From the NCBI GenBank assembly GCA_000231825.2, contig JH720307.1:93175-157174 (forward strand): a stretch of DNA of 64,000 nt, read 5' to 3'. The translations under genes and the position numbers were made by a program. Of this stretch, positions 38,742 through 50,913 are shown one piece after another (the first letter of the stretch is position 1; every line of letters starts with the position of its first letter). The stretch is from Tetrahymena elliotti 4EA. Its lineage: Eukaryota; Ciliophora; Oligohymenophorea; Hymenostomatida; Tetrahymenidae. Under the pieces are notes generated by a model, which saw nothing but the letters and a program-made list of their open reading frames with translations, was not told the origin of the DNA and made no database searches.

Positions 38742-41700
38742 ATGGAATACATAGAATAGTTAAAGGAGTCAAAATACTTTGAACCTATTAGAAATATTAA
38801 TTTTTTTGATAAAAAGATTTAAAAGCTCATAGAAGCATCAAAAGTCATTTAGAAAAAACCACTTGATATAGTTTGTGAGTATGGGTCTAAATCGAATTTT
38901 ATGTATTTCGTCTTGGAAGGTAAGCTCGCTGTTTTTATCCCAAAAAACGAATCTGACTTGAACTAATAGTATGAGATATTAGTAGGAATAGAAAAGTGTA
39001 AAAAGTAAATAAATAAAGATCCTAATGCTTAGGAAGTTTAGTAATAGTTATATAAATTATAAGCTGAATGGCTTAAGATATAAAAGTAATTTGATTCTGA
39101 GCTCTTGAATAATTTTAAGAAATATCAGATCAATCTTAGACCTTCTTAATAAGGGTGGGATGATGAATTTTATTTAGAAAAAAAGAAAGCAGTTAATTAT
39201 TAAACTAGCAGCTTGCTCAAGAAAGATGTGTGTAGCATGAAAAAAGTTGGAGAGTTAAAAAGAGGGGACTGTTTTGGAGAAATAGGTGCAATTTTAGATA
39301 AGCCAAGGACTGCTACTATTATTTCTATAGAGAAAGCTACGTGCTTGTTAGTTTCTTTTGATAAATATAAGGAGATATTTTCATAAGAGTAGATTTATGA
39401 ACTGAATTTTAGAGTTTTGAATTTAGGATAAGTATTTTAAGAAAAATCAGTAGAAACAGAAGTAGTAGCCCATCTAGCCACACATTTCTAGTAAATTTAA
39501 GTGGGAAATACAATTTACAAGTAAAATATATTAATGAATGAAAACTAACATATTTATTTAAAGTTATGAAATTGAACTACTTTCAAGTGATCAAAACATC
39601 AAATTATAATTTCGTTTTTAATTAAATATTAAATAAGATAACATTAGTTTTATTTCAGTAAAGAATTTTTCTATCAGTTTTATCAGCAACCAAGCAACAC
39701 ATTTTATTTAGATTAAAATAATTGATGTTTTTTCTTTTCATAAATATTTTCTATTTTTAAATAGAGAAGGGGATAGAATAGATGGATTATACTTAATACA
39801 TAATGGGCACGTAGAGATATTTAAAACTTAAAAGCAGTACTTCAACAATTAAATTTCTATTGTTATTAAGGGTAAGGGATCTTTAATTGGATTGGAAGAT
39901 TACTTTGAATTTGATAGCAATTCTTATATATTGAATAAAGAATAAGCTAAGATTAACAATAAAAAAAATGGTAGAAATTTCACTGCTGTCTGTAAAGATT
40001 TGAACATGAAAATTTACAAAATAGATAAAGATATCTTAGATTATTTTATCGAGGGTTATTCTCATTTTAAAAGTTATATCTTGACTATGGCTCATTAGAA
40101 ATTTTTAGAATATAATACAATATATGAAAAAAATGTTGAACTAAAAAAGAAACTTAGTAATTTGACTTTAGTTTAGCAGATACCAAAGAGTTCAAAAAAA
40201 ATATCTGTTGATATTTCTGATACAAATAACTCTTTGAATACTTCTTTAATTAATGGTATTCATTATGGATCTACATCACTAGAAAGATTGGAAGAATTAC
40301 CTAAAGAAGATGCACCAGCACCAAAATTAAAAACTCTTTAAAGCCAAATAGAAGATCAAATTTTATAAGGCTACTCCACTAGTAAAAGTAAAAAAGAGAA
40401 AGATTTGAATTTTCCAGAAATGCTTCGCTATGAAAACAGTAAAATAAAAGATCTAAAGTAGAACTATGAAATTTATGTAACAAGAAAAAAAAGGCCATAA
40501 AGATAGTAAAATCAATCTTATGCAAAATATGATGCTTTTATAAAAAATAAATTTGATTAGCAATTCATAGAGGCATTTGAAAAGCTTAAAATGAAATAAA
40601 ATATGGAAAAAAATGCTAAAAAATTAAGTGAAGAATTATAATTAAATGAGCTACCAGAAAACAAACTTAGTTTAGATTATATTGTTTAACAAAATTAGCT
40701 CAAATCTTTAAGATTTATTGAGCAGAGATCTAAGAAATCAAAAACAGAAAAATCAGTGAATAATATGACTGAATTTTCTAAAGATAGTTTCTTTGAAGAA
40801 AACGAAGATTAAATTGATTTGTAAAATAAAATTAATTTAGAAAAAGAAGAATCTGATCAAACTGCGACAAATCCATTATCAAATGCTAAAAATACAAAAC
40901 TTTTCAAATACAAATCTATGAATTTAATTCCTTCTTTTACTGATGTTAAAGTCAACAGGAACTAGAGTCAAAAGCATATTTTTTCATCCATTAAAAGTTA
41001 AATGAAAACTTAAGACACACCTCAAGGCGAGCATAAAGATCTTACCAGTAATTTACCTACTGAAAGAACTAAATTTGATACTGACTAGCTTTCTAAATTT
41101 TAGAGTATATAAAAAATAGAAATGTCACATGGAATATCTATACATCTTCTTAACACAGATCGAGAACAATCAATATCAAATCAAGATACAATTGCATTAA
41201 CAAAAAACGATGATACTGATAATTAATAGTATAAAATATTTCATAAAGAACTTACAGGGGAAAACGATACAAGATTGTAAGGAAAAGATCAAAGTGATAC
41301 ACTTAATCAAAGAAAAATATTTTCATAAAAATATTCAAACTTTCAACTAGATCAAGACAAGTCTGGTAAGAAAGTAATTTTGAGAATTAATAGAAATCGT
41401 TATCAAAGCGATCAACTCAATTCTCCTGAATCAAAGAGTTAAAATTGTTCACTCCGTCACTTGAACATCTCAGAAAATAAGCATTTAAACCAAGACCTCA
41501 ATTCAATTTAAAGCTGTTAACCTTCTGAAAGAAAGATAAATGAAAATTTAAGCAATAAATAATAGAACTAAATATATAATTCTAATAGAGCAAAGCAGTA
41601 GTCGCTTATTGACCTAAAAGTTAACAATAATAACTCTTCCTTAGATTAATAAAATATAGAAGAGAGGCAAAATAATCATTCAATATAAACTTTGGATATC

Positions 41701-43041
41701 TAAAATAGTCATGGTAAAATTTTAAACTCATTTCAATCTGCATAAACATAAAGCTGGAATAGTACAAACTTTGACAGCTAAAAATACAGTAATTCTCCAT
41801 ATTTACCTAAAATTAGCAACTGCGGTAACTAAGACTAGGAAAAATAAAAGATAATTTCTTCTTTTAATTCTATATCTTCTCATCCTTAAAAATTTAATAA
41901 CGAAAGCTGTATTAATTTTAAAAGCACTGAGAATTTTGCAATTAAATCACCAAATAATCAACCAAAGATTCACCAAAACAACCTTGATTTTACTACTCCA
42001 AATAAAAGTTAAGTATTTTTATAAATGAGTAGCCCTGCTAATACAAAAATTAGATTATCAGTACCTAATGTTTAAAAATAGTCTATTCAATCACATTAAT
42101 CTATTGATAATATCCATTAAGATGAACATCATAATTAAGACTAGCACTTTAACGAAAAACTAAAATAAGCAGCAAATTATTAATTTGCAAATAAATTTTT
42201 CTTTAGTTAATAAGCAAGTAAAAGAGTTTCACTTTAACCTTAAAATTATTACAATACTATATTGCCATAAAAGAGTAACAGATATTCTTAATCTATGGTT
42301 AGTTTAGACTAAGATAACTAAATACATTAAAATTAATCAATGGTTTCATGTAACTTTTATAATAGCCACTTATTAAATAATATGGACGACCTCTAAAACA
42401 GCTAATCTCCTTCAAGAAAAATAACACTAAGAAAAATTGTTGATAGCAACAGCATTGCTAATTAAATTCAACAGTCAAATAACTTAAGTTATTCAAAGCC
42501 AACTTAAAATTTATAAAGAATCTAAATGAGAGAGCAAATTATGGATGATATTCAATCTAAGCTAGGCTTTTTCCCATCTAAAAAGAAGAATGAAACCTTC
42601 TATAAAGACTCAGCCTTAAAAAAACTAAACTCTCATGAACTTAAACAAAGTGGTAATATAAGTCCTACTTCACCTTAAAGATAAAATAATTAACAATAAG
42701 AATAAAATTAAGAAACCATAAAAAAATTAGCTTTTGCAGAATATGCAAATGCTAAAAATATAATACAAGAAGAAGATCATCAAACACTTTTAAACACACC
42801 CTCAAATAAGTAAAAAAATAATCACAAAATTCTATTTAAAAGTACTAAAAGTCCTTAATTTCTAAAAAAACACTCAGAATATGGTGACAGTTTAGCATAA
42901 ATATATAAACTCTCATCTATGGTTATAGGTACCCCCAAAAAACAGTTAAATCCATCATAATTAATGCTGTTCTAAAAATAAAGTAAAACATCTAATAATT
43001 ACATTTCTAACCTATTTAATAATAAATTAAACTAGTTATGA
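38742..43041 (+). CDS. Cyclic-nucleotide-binding-domain protein with Q/N-rich tail (copy 2 of 3)
   Basis: Exons 38742-39520 and 39765-43041 give 4056 nt (1351 aa) and a TGA stop; the intron is 39521-39764. The first cNMP domain starts CEYGSKSNFMYFVLEGKLAV and continues FIP. It is then split by a ~95-residue charged insert (~70-165) and resumes VGELKRGDCFGEIGAILDKP followed by RTATI. This cassette is near canonical (F-G-E ... P-R-T-A), the best of the three copies, so nucleotide binding is credible. A second domain follows the intron (EGDRIDGLYLIHNGHVEIFK ... GKGSLIGLEDYF ... NMKIYKIDKDIL), but its cassette is degenerate. From residue ~390 on, the protein is a low-complexity tail rich in Ser, Asn, Gln and Lys. 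There is no membrane segment or catalytic domain. It is divergent from the histidine kinase. It might be a cAMP/cGMP effector or a ciliary scaffold; neither is shown. Confidence 0.87.
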
Positions 43042-43358
43042 TAGAATAATAAAACCATTTAGCTATGAATTTATATTAATTATTTTATATTGTATGTATA
43101 AAAATAAAGAATTATTTTATTAAAATTTTTTAAATTCCTTATCTAAATTTGAAATAAATTTGTGGTTGTTGAAAAATTAACTAAAAAATAAATAAAAAGT
43201 TAGTGTTATAACGTGTATATTTTTTTAGATTAATTTATAAAAAGCATATCTTTTAAGTCATTAACATCAAATTCTATCAAATTAATTACATTAATCGAAA
43301 ATTTATTAAAAATTAAATTAATTGTTCACACAAAAGATTTATTTAGTAGCAAAAAAAA
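43042..43358. other. Spacer upstream of acyltransferase
   Basis: Spacer of 317 bp, AT-rich, ending in an A-rich run directly before the ATG at 43359, a context common for ciliate starts. No other feature. Confidence 0.55.
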
Positions 43359-44871
43359 ATGGAAAAATATAGAAGATTTGCAGATTCATTCACTGGAATT
43401 AATCCATTCCTTCCTGTTTTTTTAAATAAGAAAAAAAAAGCAAGCGAAGTCCTATTGAAACTGGTAAAAATTAGTTTTGCATTTACATTCTGTTAGATAA
43501 ATATCATATGTTAATCTTTTTATAAATATTATTTTTTTTAAACAACTAGCTTTTAGGTCCTATTTTAGTTTTAATAAGATTGCCATTGATTTTATTCTTC
43601 TCCCTGTTACTTGTTCTTTATCACACTATTTTCATTCACTTAGTAATAATATTATTTTATAAAATTTCACCAGAAATAATAATTTATTTTAAATAAATAA
43701 TCAATCACAAATAGCTTGTAGTCAATTCATTTAAAAGAGTAGTAACTCTATTTAATCATCTGGTTTGTTTAAGAGTTATTTTGTTCTTAATGGGTTTCTA
43801 TAAATTCAAAACCAGTTTCAAAATTCTTTCTAAAGAAGGGTAAAATTCTATTTTAAAAAAATAAATATTTTATTCATGATTTGTTTTTTGTAAATAATTT
43901 ATAGCTCTAACAAATCTCCTCCTCCTAAAATGAACTCAGGATTCATCGTCTTAGCTAATCATACAAGCCCTGTAGATTATATCTACATGACTTATTTGTA
44001 AGCATAAATAATTCTCATAAAAAGGAAAATTAATTTCTTTTGTATAAAAAAGAATGTCACCTATTTTCTCTAAGCAATACATTTCTACCAAAGACTCTCA
44101 AACAAAAGTAATTTAGCAAATCAGCAAATATAAATTAGTAATAATGATTTTAATAGGTACTTTTAAGCCCTCTTAGCTTTTTCTAAACAATAAAGGCTGC
44201 ATTCAGTTTAGATTATTCCATTCCAGTTTAAGGAGATGATAACGAATTAGCTAAATATCATGATTAAAAACTTAAAGTCATAAGCCTCATCTAAGTAAAT
44301 CAATTAGTATAAATTAACTTATTTACTTATTCAACCTTATCAAAATAGTCTTCTTTTGATGAGCATAAGGGACCTCTTTGTATCTTCTTTGAAGGTGCAA
44401 AGACTAACGGATCTGGATTTTTGTAAGGTGAAGAGAGTTTGATCTAAGATATTGCTGAAGTTTAAGAAAAATATAGAAGAGAAGTTGTTGTATTCAATTT
44501 GAAGTACACTGACAAATCTCATTTCTCCCCAATAAATACAACTAGAAACCCCCTCTGGCACTTAATTCTTTTGTTGTCTAATCTTTCAAATGAATTAAAA
44601 GTCTCTGCTAAAGGAATTCCCTTTTAAGATACCGCTTAAACTGGACCATTAGATATTAAACAATATAAGGAATCTATTTATTAATTTTATGAGTCTTCAG
44701 GTATTAAAAAGGTAAACATTTTTTGAGTAAAAATCATTTAGGCAATTAACTAAATTTCTTTATACAATAAATAAGATGCAAATTACATGGAGAGAATATT
44801 AGAAATTCTTGGATTATTGGTAAAACTCTCAATCTAAATAATACATTGAAGAAATCAAAAAAAGAGAATGA
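43359..44871 (+). CDS. PlsC-like (LPLAT) membrane acyltransferase
   Basis: Acyltransferases of this superfamily move fatty acyl groups onto lysophospholipids or glycerol phosphates. Exons 43359-43463, 43550-43839, 43905-43997, 44168-44711 and 44776-44871 give 375 aa; the acceptor at 44176 instead of 44167 would give 372, and both keep frame. A basic N-terminus with NPFLP leads into strongly hydrophobic helices (LLGPILVLIRLPLILFFSLL and LLVLYHTIFIHLVIILFY). The active-site motif I is NHTSPVDYIYM (H-x4-D). The substrate-binding motif is IFFEGAKTNGSGFL (the EGTxTNG-type motif with Ala and Lys changes). The overall plan, N-terminal helices then H-x4-D then EG motif, resembles LPCAT/AGPAT enzymes. 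There is no EF-hand or dilysine tail. It probably works in ER phospholipid remodelling. The acyl acceptor is unknown. Confidence 0.82.
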
Positions 44872-45956
44872 AAGGCTAATAAAAAAAAAGCTCAAATTTT
44901 ATATTTAACTAGAATTACTATTTTATATTAATTTATTGACTTCAATAATTTAATAATATTTGTAATTCAGCTTATTCTTAAATGCTCATTTTAAAAGTTA
45001 TAATAAAATTTTAAACGATTTTCATTATTTACAAATAAATTTTTATTTTAGTAAAAAAATAACAGAACCATATTTAAGAAAGAAATAAGTGTTTTAATTT
45101 AAAAAAAATTTTTTTAGGAAGAAAATAGTTGAAAAACAAACTTACTTTAAAATGAAAATTTTTTATATCCTTTTTAATATCTGATTTTCTAACAAAATGT
45201 TATTAAAAAATAATGATTGATTTGAATAAATTTTTTCAAATTTCACTTAAGAATAGTTATATAAAATTTTACTAAAATTTTTTTTCAGAAATTACATTAA
45301 TTTTATTATGATTCATTACTTAAAGAATTTATTTTGTATTATTAAAAATTATTTTCAAAAAAGCAAAAATGTATTTAATTCCTTCATTCATTTTTTTGAT
45401 GTAATTTAGAAATAATCAAAATTATGCCAATTAATGTTTTAAAATAATCACAAATTAGTATTTAGGTATATTAAATAGAAAATTTAAATATCTTTGTATA
45501 AATTTAATTAGTTTTCTACAAAAATATCTAAAATTTATTATTTCTTATTTGATTTTTTGTCAAATTAAACTAAATTTTTAAATAGAAGTTAAGAGAAAAT
45601 TGAATTCTACTAAAATTTTAAGAATTTTCAAGTATCTATCACTTAAATAGAGAGCATTATTGTTGTTAAAATATTTTATAAAGAGGTAATATATGCAGAA
45701 CTAATATTTGGGATTGGGATATTTTTAAATACGAACCTCCTTTTTCCAAGGAGACTCTAATTAAAGTAAGTAATAATACGATTATAAAAGCAAAAGGAGT
45801 CATATAGAGTTAATTATACATAAAGACAATAATTTACTTTTGAATAACTATATTATAAATACTTTAATCTTTATTACTAATTTTGTGTTTTATATTTATA
45901 TCGAAGCAGGGAGAATTAAATAGATCTTCACGTTTAAATAAAATTCAATATTTAAA
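44872..45956. other. Convergent intergenic region
   Basis: About 1.1 kb of AT-rich spacer between the 3' ends of the acyltransferase (+) and NAC alpha (-). No supported gene. Confidence 0.6.
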
Positions 45957-46877
45957 TCAATCTTAGAACTTGATGATAGCAGTAACAGCGTCACCGTCGG
46001 TTTCTCTAAGAGCCTTGATGGCCTTAGCCTTGGTGCACTTACCGTGTTCCATAACCATCTTAATAGATTCAGCATCCAAACCAGTTTCGTCGAGGTCACC
46101 TTCAGCTTCTTCGGTGGTTTCGGCGGTGGTGGTTTCGGTCTTGGGAGCTTGAGTGGGAGCCTTGGAGTTGAACTTTTCAGCTTCAGAGTGAGCTAAGTTT
46201 TGAGCAAAGTCGTTGATCTTGGCTTCACCGAAGCTTTTAGATTAAAAAGAATTATTAGAATATAAATCGAAATAATGTGAAGAAGTTTATTTTTATCTTT
46301 ATTTTTAAATATGGCTGTATTCTATTTTAAATTACTAAAAGCTATTTCTTTAGTAAAAATTCCCTCCACTTTTTAATGGATATTATTTGAATTTCAATAT
46401 TGGCATAGAATCTTAAATGCTAATTTTAATCTATGATTATTTTTTTGTTAAAATATCCAAGTATTTTTTTTTTCACTCCTTCTTATTTTAATGGCATAAT
46501 AAATCGATATTTGCTTACATGATGTAAGAGTTTTCAGCACCAGGTGATTTCATGACATCGGGGGTGTCAATATATAAGAGTAACTATTAGATTAATAAAT
46601 AAAATATTTAATACATTTATCATTAAAATATTTGTTGTTTGTTAATTACGTTCTTGCCCTTTCTAATGGTGACTCTGTTGATACCTTCAACAGACTTCAT
46701 GCCGAGCTTGGCCATAGCCTTCTTGAACTTCTTTTCACCTCTGTTGGCCTTCTTGTCACCACCCTTTTCATCATCGGAGTCAGAGTCGTCGTGATCGTGT
46801 TCGTGATCGTGATCGTGATCGCAGTTTTCACCGTGTTCGTGTTCGTGATCGTGGAGCTTCTTTTCAGCGTCAGTCAT
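45957..46877 (-). CDS. NACA: Nascent polypeptide-associated complex subunit alpha
   Basis: NAC alpha pairs with NAC beta on ribosomes near the exit tunnel and shields nascent chains. Exons 46877-46650, 46583-46519 and 46233-45957 give 570 nt (189 aa). The NAC domain is clear: RGEKKFKKAMAKLGMKSVEG, INRVTIRKGKN, then IDTPDVMKSPGAENSYI and FGEAKINDFAQ. The C-terminal UBA-like segment follows (LDAESIKMVMEHGKCTKAKA ... DGDAVTAIIKF). The N-terminus is unusual, with a run of His, Asp and Glu at about residues 9-36 (DHEHEHGENCDHDHDHEHDH) in place of the usual purely acidic leader. Codons end in C or G far more often than in any neighbour, which fits a very highly expressed gene. The frame ends TTC-TAA-GAT-TGA, so under the ciliate code two residues (Gln-Asp) follow the Phe. 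Introns are 66 and 285 bp. Confidence 0.96.
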
Positions 46878-47832
46878 TTTATTTAATTTGCTTTTCTTTT
46901 TTGATTTTTAAGAATTTTTAATTAATTTTCTTTTTTTCTTTTGTTTTTGGCACTTTATACTTTTTTTTGTTTTACCCCAATTTCATTTGATTTTGTATTT
47001 CAGCCTTATCCTTCTTTTTCATCTTTGCCAAAATTTTTCATTTCAAAGACTCATTCACTCACTCACTCCATTCATAATTCTTTATGCTGTGATCTACCAG
47101 CATAGATACATACATTGATTTATAGCTAGATAGAGAGAGATCTTAATCCATATTTATTTGAAAAAGACAAAATAGATATCATTTAATATTTGATAGTAAA
47201 TAGACATTTGATTTCATTAATTTACATAACAAAATCAATGAATGCCATATGATTAATTCGAATTTTATTGAATTATTTTGTTTTTTGTTCTATTTTCTAG
47301 ATAGATACGCTAATTGATATGGCATAATGTTTTAATTCTATCTAAGCCATATTTCACTTAAATTTAAAAAAAATTAATATCATAAAATACTAAAATAAAT
47401 AAATAAATTTATAATTTAATTTATCTTTTAAACCTAAATAATTTAATTCAAGAAATATATATATATTACTAAGAATAGATTAAAATACCATAAAGTTAAA
47501 TAAGAGTAAATATAATTATTATTTTTTTCTTTTCTAAAATTAAATAATTCTTGTTAATTTTAGTTTATTTCTTCTTTATATAAAATATATGAAAAGTTTA
47601 CAAAATAATTTTAAACTTTAGAGAATATTTAGAGTATTGATTTGATAAAATTTTTGGACTGTTTAAAATATTTTGAATAGTTTTTAAAAAATTTAGATTT
47701 GAAAATAATAGTCAGCAAATAATTCAGTCAGTGGTGATAGAAAAAGTTTTTGAATTAAAAAATTGAAATCATTTAAATCATCTGTAAATAATTATTAGTT
47801 TTAATTATTTTTTATCAAAACTTTTTAGCCAA
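46878..47832. promoter_or_regulatory. Divergent promoter region of NACA and STRIP-like gene
   Basis: 955 bp between the starts of two divergent genes. The ~220 bp next to NACA are pyrimidine-rich on the plus strand (purine-rich in NACA orientation) and include repeated CACTCACTCACTC near 47053-47068. Farther right the sequence is plain AT-rich spacer. No defined promoter element could be named. Confidence 0.4.
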
Positions 47833-50287
47833 ATGAAAAAAATTAGTGTTTCAGAGCATTTAAAAGAGTATTTTTTCTCTTATTCAGAATAATTTGATTA
47901 GGAGTATGTTTAGATGACTTCTACATACTAAGATTTAGATAAGTAGTGTTCTTCTGATAGAGAAAGATTATTTTTTTTGCTTGATGCTCTTGAATTAAAT
48001 TTAGCTATTCTTAAAAAAGATATTATGCTTACCTTGTTTTCTTTATGTGCTAGTAAAAATTATTTTATTATCAAATTATTTACTAATAGGAATAAATCAC
48101 AATAATAGAATTTTAAAATGGAAAAATGATCTTGAATACAAATTTTATTGAAGAACTTTATCACAATGATGGAATCAACATAGTAGATAGTACATTTAAA
48201 GATTCGGTAGAAAAATTAGTGCAATTTCAAGCAAAAAAGTAAATACTTAGAAAAATGGTAAGTTAATTTAACAATCATTAGAAATAAGAAGTAAGATAGT
48301 TCTCCTAATGATACAAATGAGATGATAGACACAGAAATATAGTTAAAAGCATCATTAAATACACTATTTTTATTGATTATACATATGCAAGAAACAAACA
48401 AAGATGAATTAATTAAGTATTTTGAAGGTAAATTAGAATTTTAAAAGAACTATTCCAAATGATAATGATGATTTAAGAGTCATACTACAAAGAAAAATAA
48501 TATCTATCAATAAAAATAGATAAAAAATTTGAAGAATATTTGATGAAAATGATATAGCTTTCAGTAGAGCTTTTTTTAATACCTATAAAAAAAATAATTA
48601 GTTTATTTTATCTTTATCTGACTATCTACTTACAAGACACAAGTAAACTTATATTGAGATAAAAGAATTATTTTACAATTTGATTTGGAGCTTCATAGTA
48701 ATATTATTACTGAAAATTTAGATGATTAAGGAACAAAGCTGGATGATAACTACTACACAGAAGATAATATGAATTAAATAGACAAAGGGCCACCAAGATT
48801 ATTTATTTAAAAGCCTACTAAAATAGAGTAATTTTATTAGAGGAATATAATTAATTAAGCAGATATTGCTCTAGCTCAGATTATAGTAGTAGGACTACTT
48901 AGAACTATGCTCACTACATGTGCAACTAACAATAAATATAATCCTAACAATAGTAATTAATTCATTTCAAAATACTATTTTAGTAATTTTATTTTTAAAA
49001 AAAATAAAGAGGGAATAGATTTAAATAGAGAATGGGAATCTTCAGGTATAAATAGTTTAAATAATTCTTAAAATTAAATAAAAAAACATTATTTTTTGAA
49101 TTATATTTAGTGATACATATTTTGTAGTATAAGGATGAAATCAATTTATAAAAAGAGGAATTAAAAAAGTATATGGATGACTACAATTAATATATTGATA
49201 ATAACAAAGACTTTCCTCAAAAAGATGAAAAAGATGCTGATTAGGGTAAAAAAGATTCTTCAGAGGATTTGAAAGAAAAATCCAAAATAAAAATTGAGTT
49301 AGACAGACACAGATTATTTGCTGCAAATATTATATCAAGCTTTGTACTCTTATTAGCTAAGAAGTTTAAACATAATTGTGTGTGGCAATTTTCCTACTTA
49401 ATATAATTAATTACCGATGCAAATGGTGTCTTAGTTTTCCTAAAATTTTTAACTGATAAATTCTAAAATATTAACTATGAAATTTCTTACATTTTGTAAA
49501 TTTATTTTTTTGTTATCAACAATTTAAGAATTAAATATTGACAAATAGATCTGATAAGGTTACGTTGATGGATATTGCTGGGGACACAGTTTACAAAATC
49601 TCAAAATTGATGTACATCACTTGCAACAACTTTACTGAAAAAATTTCATAGTATTTAATAGATTACCAAGCATTTGTAAGATAAACAAGATGAATTTAAA
49701 AATTTTAAATTATTTTTAAATAAAATTAGTTCATTCTCAAAAAATTGCCTTAGCAGTTTACTATGAGAGAAGTCAGCAAATATTGTTATAAGTTAATGAA
49801 GTTATAAATTCCTATGTTTGATAAGAGAATGCTTAAATCAAATTAAAGTTATGTTAAAGTTATATCAGACTTATTCTGTAAAGTTTATCCTAATTTTGAA
49901 CCTGATAAATTCACAAAGAACTACAAAGAAGAAGAAAAAAAATTTATAAATTTAGCAGATAAAGCTATGAAAGAAGAACCACTGAAACAATTATATTTAT
50001 TAGAAGGAATTAGGGACAGAAAGGCTATGCTTGCTAGTTACTGTAATCAAGAGGAGGTCAGAAAAATAAATACAGATTTTAATAATTATAATTATTGGAA
50101 GGCAGACGAATCCAAAAAAGAATTAAAATAGAAACTAAATATAGATGAAACGGGTATCTACAAAGACTAATTTAAACTCAAAAAGGAAATTCTAAATAAA
50201 ATGTGGGACGAAGTATAAATACCTGAAGGTTTTGAAAGTAATTATGAGAAGTGGTTGGAAGATAATGTATGGAATTATTATGATTGA
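47833..50287 (+). CDS. STRIP/Far11-like STRIPAK subunit (N1221 and DUF3402 type)
   Basis: STRIP1/2 (Far11 in yeast) is a scaffold of the striatin-PP2A-kinase (STRIPAK) complex, which controls Hippo-type kinases, cytoskeleton and cell size. The N-terminus fits an N1221 domain: YFFSYSEQFDQEYV, then SSDRERLFFLLDALELNLA, matching the STRIP pattern of a Tyr-rich helix followed by a helix with LLD-LE. The C-terminal part fits DUF3402: ITDANGVLVFLKFLTDKF, a Q/Y-rich helical region, and SNQSYVKVISDLFCKVYPNF. Exons include 47833-48052 and 48109-48238, and the third starts near 48282; at least five more introns follow before the long last exon, which ends in TGA at 50285-50287 (EDNVWNYYD). The 43 bp gap at 48239-48281 would be among the shortest introns here. 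The assignment rests on motif spacing rather than on strong identity. A generic helical-repeat scaffold is the alternative. Confidence 0.66.
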
Positions 50288-50913
50288 TTAATTAATAAAA
50301 ATTTTAAGTTTAATTTTTATATGACAAAAAGAATAAGCAAAGATAATTATTTTTCTTAATTTTTAAATTATATTTATGGGTTTCTAATTAAAAAAATATT
50401 CTAAAATAAATAAAAGTATTATATTTGATAGGTAGAACAATTTTCAATTTCAAAAAATAAAATATAAATTATTTGTATTACAAGAAAAATAAAATGCATG
50501 TTGAATGTAATAAAAAGGTAAAAAAATCTTTATCTTTATTTTAGATAAAAATGTTCTATTTTAATTTAAGAAAGATAGAGAGATCTTATTCTAGTGAAAA
50601 AATCAAATGAACAAACAAAAGTTTAATTGTGTGGTAAATATTTATTAAAAAAAATTAGAAGTAAATATCTTTAAATTAGAATGCACTGATTAACTTTAGT
50701 ATTGGATTAAGTAAAAGCATATTTTTATAATTTTTTCTTGGACCTTTATTAGTTGAATTGCAAAATATTTAGAAATTTATCAATATTTTATATTTGTTTA
50801 TTTATTTATCATTCATAAATTATTCAATTAGCTGGAAACTTTATTTCGAGTAAATATTCAGACTAATATTTAATTATATTCTTAACAAATATAAAGTAAA
50901 CTTATTTGTAATT
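50288..50913. other. Spacer upstream of third cNMP gene
   Basis: 626 bp AT-rich spacer between two plus-strand genes. No ORF or RNA gene seen. Confidence 0.6.

Noticed and set aside
44340..44561. Minus-strand ORF of 73 codons
   Set aside because: Opposite the acyltransferase exon that holds the FEGAKTNG motif.
45970..46886. Plus-strand ORFs of 60 and 84 codons with Val/Ile-rich products
   Set aside because: Antisense shadows of the GC-rich NACA exons; the second mirrors the His/Asp run. The minus-strand frame encodes a recognisable NAC protein.
47053..47068. Short CACT repeats before NACA
   Set aside because: Only three or four units; too short to call a functional repeat or regulatory element.
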